This document shows, one piece after another, positions 5,272 through 5,892 of a DNA stretch of 5,892 nt. The notes beneath the pieces were generated by a model, which saw only the letters and a list, made by a program, of their open reading frames with translations, made no database searches and was not told the origin of the DNA. The DNA comes from Candidatus Woesearchaeota archaeon (GTDB lineage: Archaea; Nanobdellota; Nanobdellia; Woesearchaeales; 21-14-0-10-32-9): positions 1-5,892 of the forward strand of contig PWWA01000068.1 of assembly GCA_003562145.1 (NCBI GenBank), read 5' to 3'. The translations under genes and the position numbers were made by a program. Positions within the stretch are counted from its first letter, which is position 1. The number at the start of each line of letters is the position of its first letter.

Positions 5272-5630
5272 AAGTAATTGTCTGATTCGTCTAGCAGCTT
5301 TGAGGCGTCGGTTCCCGTGGTCCTTTTTATGTCTTTGGAGCCGCAGTACGGGCACTCGGTTACTTCTTTGCCTTTTTTCCTGGAGAAGTGGTATTTGCAG
5401 TTGGTGCAGCGGTACTTTTCCATGGTTTCTTCTATGGCTTTCCTGTTTTCCTGGTTCCTGGCTTCGAAGCGCGGCTTTTCATCTGGCTTCTTTGTGGGGT
5501 GCGTGGCGTTGTAGCAGTTCTGGCAGACGAATTGCTTTCTGGTGTCGTCGAATTTTATTTGGCTCATCGGGACTTTGCGCTCGCAGGCACGGCATATGAC
5601 TGGGGCTGTTTGGTCTTCGTGTATTTTCAT
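5268..5630 (-). CDS. Double zinc-ribbon protein, conserved hypothetical
   Basis: A 120-residue protein with two four-Cys zinc-binding modules. The first is C13-x2-C16 ... C36-x2-C39 (CRAC, CQNC), and the second is C75-x2-C78 ... C93-x2-C96 (CTNC, CPYCGS). They are joined by a charged linker (about 45-72) rich in Lys, Glu and Arg. The C-terminus, KLLDESDNYF, is acidic. The second module resembles rubredoxin-like or transcription-factor zinc ribbons. Such proteins in archaea may bind nucleic acid or act as adaptors, but no function can be assigned. The start at ATG 5630 is supported by a TATA box 27 nt upstream, so it is probably leaderless. It converges with rad50, overlapping by 4 nt at the stops. 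An IS200-type element ends close upstream of its promoter. Confidence 0.85.
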   Translation of the reverse strand: MKIHEDQTAPVICRACERKVPMSQIKFDDTRKQFVCQNCYNATHPTKKPDEKPRFEARNQENRKAIEETMEKYRCTNCKYHFSRKKGKEVTECPYCGSKDIKRTTGTDASKLLDESDNYF

Positions 5631-5650
5631 AGTTATTCTATTGGTGGAAG

Positions 5651-5661
5651 TATTATTTAAA
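5651..5661 (-). promoter_or_regulatory. TATA-type promoter of the zinc-ribbon gene
   Basis: The minus strand reads TTTAAATAATA, preceded by a purine-rich BRE-like CAAAACG. Its centre is about 27 nt before ATG 5630, which is leaderless geometry. It lies about 40 nt from the IS hairpin, so the insertion appears to have spared the core promoter. Confidence 0.6.
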
Positions 5662-5704
5662 CGTTTTGAAACAACAATTATTTACCATATGGAACATTAG
5701 TTAC

Positions 5705-5753
5705 GTTGGGGCTACCCGCACGCCCTGGAAGGGCGTGGTACCTACGCCCCAAC
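5705..5753. repeat. Long imperfect hairpin at the IS right end
   Basis: GTTGGGGC (5705-5712) pairs with GCCCCAAC (5746-5753), and inside it CACGCCC (5719-5725) pairs with GGGCGTG (5731-5737) around the loop TGGAA. TAC (5713-5715) can also pair with GTA (5738-5740), leaving small bulges. Such subterminal hairpins are what the Y1 transposase recognises on single-stranded DNA. It begins within the tnpA stop codon and may also act as its terminator. Confidence 0.8.
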
Positions 5754-5892
5754 TAGGAGTATTCGTATAAACTTCGTTGTTCTCCGTATCTGCCTCGTGT
5801 GTTGCTTTCTTTGATGTAATGCTCTATTACTCCTCCAGTTACGCTGCCTACAGTTCTGCTGAACTGGAACGGGCTCCACAACGCTTTGTACT
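5753..5892 (-). CDS. tnpA: IS200/IS605 Y1 transposase TnpA, C-terminal part
   Basis: The minus-strand frame enters from the right edge and ends with TAG at 5753-5755, giving 45 residues. It begins YKALWSPFQFSRTVGSV and continues GGVIEHYIKES. This matches the C-terminal signature of Y1 transposases (LWSPSYFV.TVG.V....I..YIE.Q), where the tyrosine of the YIE helix is the nucleophile that joins to DNA. Here that Tyr is encoded at 5816-5818. The usual Gln four residues later is a Ser. A 16-residue basic/aromatic tail (TRGRYGEQRSLYEYS region) follows. The HUH metal-binding motif would be upstream, outside the window. The complete protein is usually about 130-150 residues. Family assignment is confident; whether the copy is active cannot be judged. 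Confidence 0.8.
   Translation of the reverse strand, partial: YKALWSPFQFSRTVGSVTGGVIEHYIKESNTRGRYGEQRSLYEYS

Larger units (their letters stand above)
5700..5892 (-). mobile_element. Right end of an IS200/IS605-family insertion sequence (partial)
   Basis: A Y1-transposase C-terminus is followed directly by a long imperfect hairpin. This is the usual arrangement at the right end of IS200/IS605 elements, which move as single strands and lack terminal inverted repeats and target duplications. The outer boundary lies a few bases beyond the hairpin (about 5695-5704) and cannot be fixed from one copy. The left end and any tnpB are outside the window. Confidence 0.75.

Noticed and set aside
5195..5660. 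Plus-strand frames rich in Trp, Arg, Cys and Leu across the zinc-ribbon gene
   Set aside because: They are shadows of the minus-strand zinc-ribbon gene, which has eight correctly spaced cysteines and a TATA box at the right distance.

Overview
The window looks archaeal and most resembles the small-genome DPANN lineages (Woesearchaeota/Pacearchaeota-like). This is inferred from promoter style and protein families, since no rRNA or other marker gene is present. Several start codons sit about 26 nt downstream of an AT-rich TATA-type box with almost no leader. Two small genes instead have strong GGAGG-type ribosome binding sites. The main gene encodes a Rad50-type zinc-hook ATPase, and several others are short Cys-rich or membrane proteins of the kind common in DPANN genomes.

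Left third (1-1817): an AT-rich accessory stretch, mostly on the minus strand. Reading leftward it holds a 33-residue DUF5320-like peptide (1716-1817), a stand-alone nucleotidyltransferase (1225-1683), a class I SAM-dependent methyltransferase (270-926), and the N-terminal part of a 2H phosphoesterase / 2'-5' RNA ligase-like protein that runs off the left edge (1-233). A small plus-strand membrane protein remnant lies at 965-1132. The methyltransferase and the membrane protein start back to back with no clear promoter for either, which suggests a rearrangement junction. The nucleotidyltransferase is bounded by an imperfect inverted repeat, TTGCCCC-N3-GCGCGC, at 1219-1234 and 1726-1741.

Middle (1818-3139): an AT-rich divergent promoter region, then a plus-strand pair. 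The first gene encodes a Cys-rich predicted lipoprotein with 15 cysteines after the lipobox Cys. The second encodes a 72-residue protein with two membrane segments. They are probably co-transcribed and would place both products at the cell envelope.

Right part (3140-5892): a leaderless rad50-like gene (3190-5271) converges on a double zinc-ribbon protein gene (5268-5630, minus), and their stop codons overlap in a 4-nt CTAA. Upstream of the zinc-ribbon promoter lies the right end of an IS200/IS605-type insertion sequence. It comprises a long hairpin (5705-5753) and the last 45 residues of a Y1 transposase that enters from the right edge.

I saw no tRNA, rRNA, CRISPR array or complete defence system. 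The least explained features are the Cys-rich lipoprotein/membrane protein pair, the inverted-repeat-bounded nucleotidyltransferase, and the compact Rad50 without a visible Mre11 partner.
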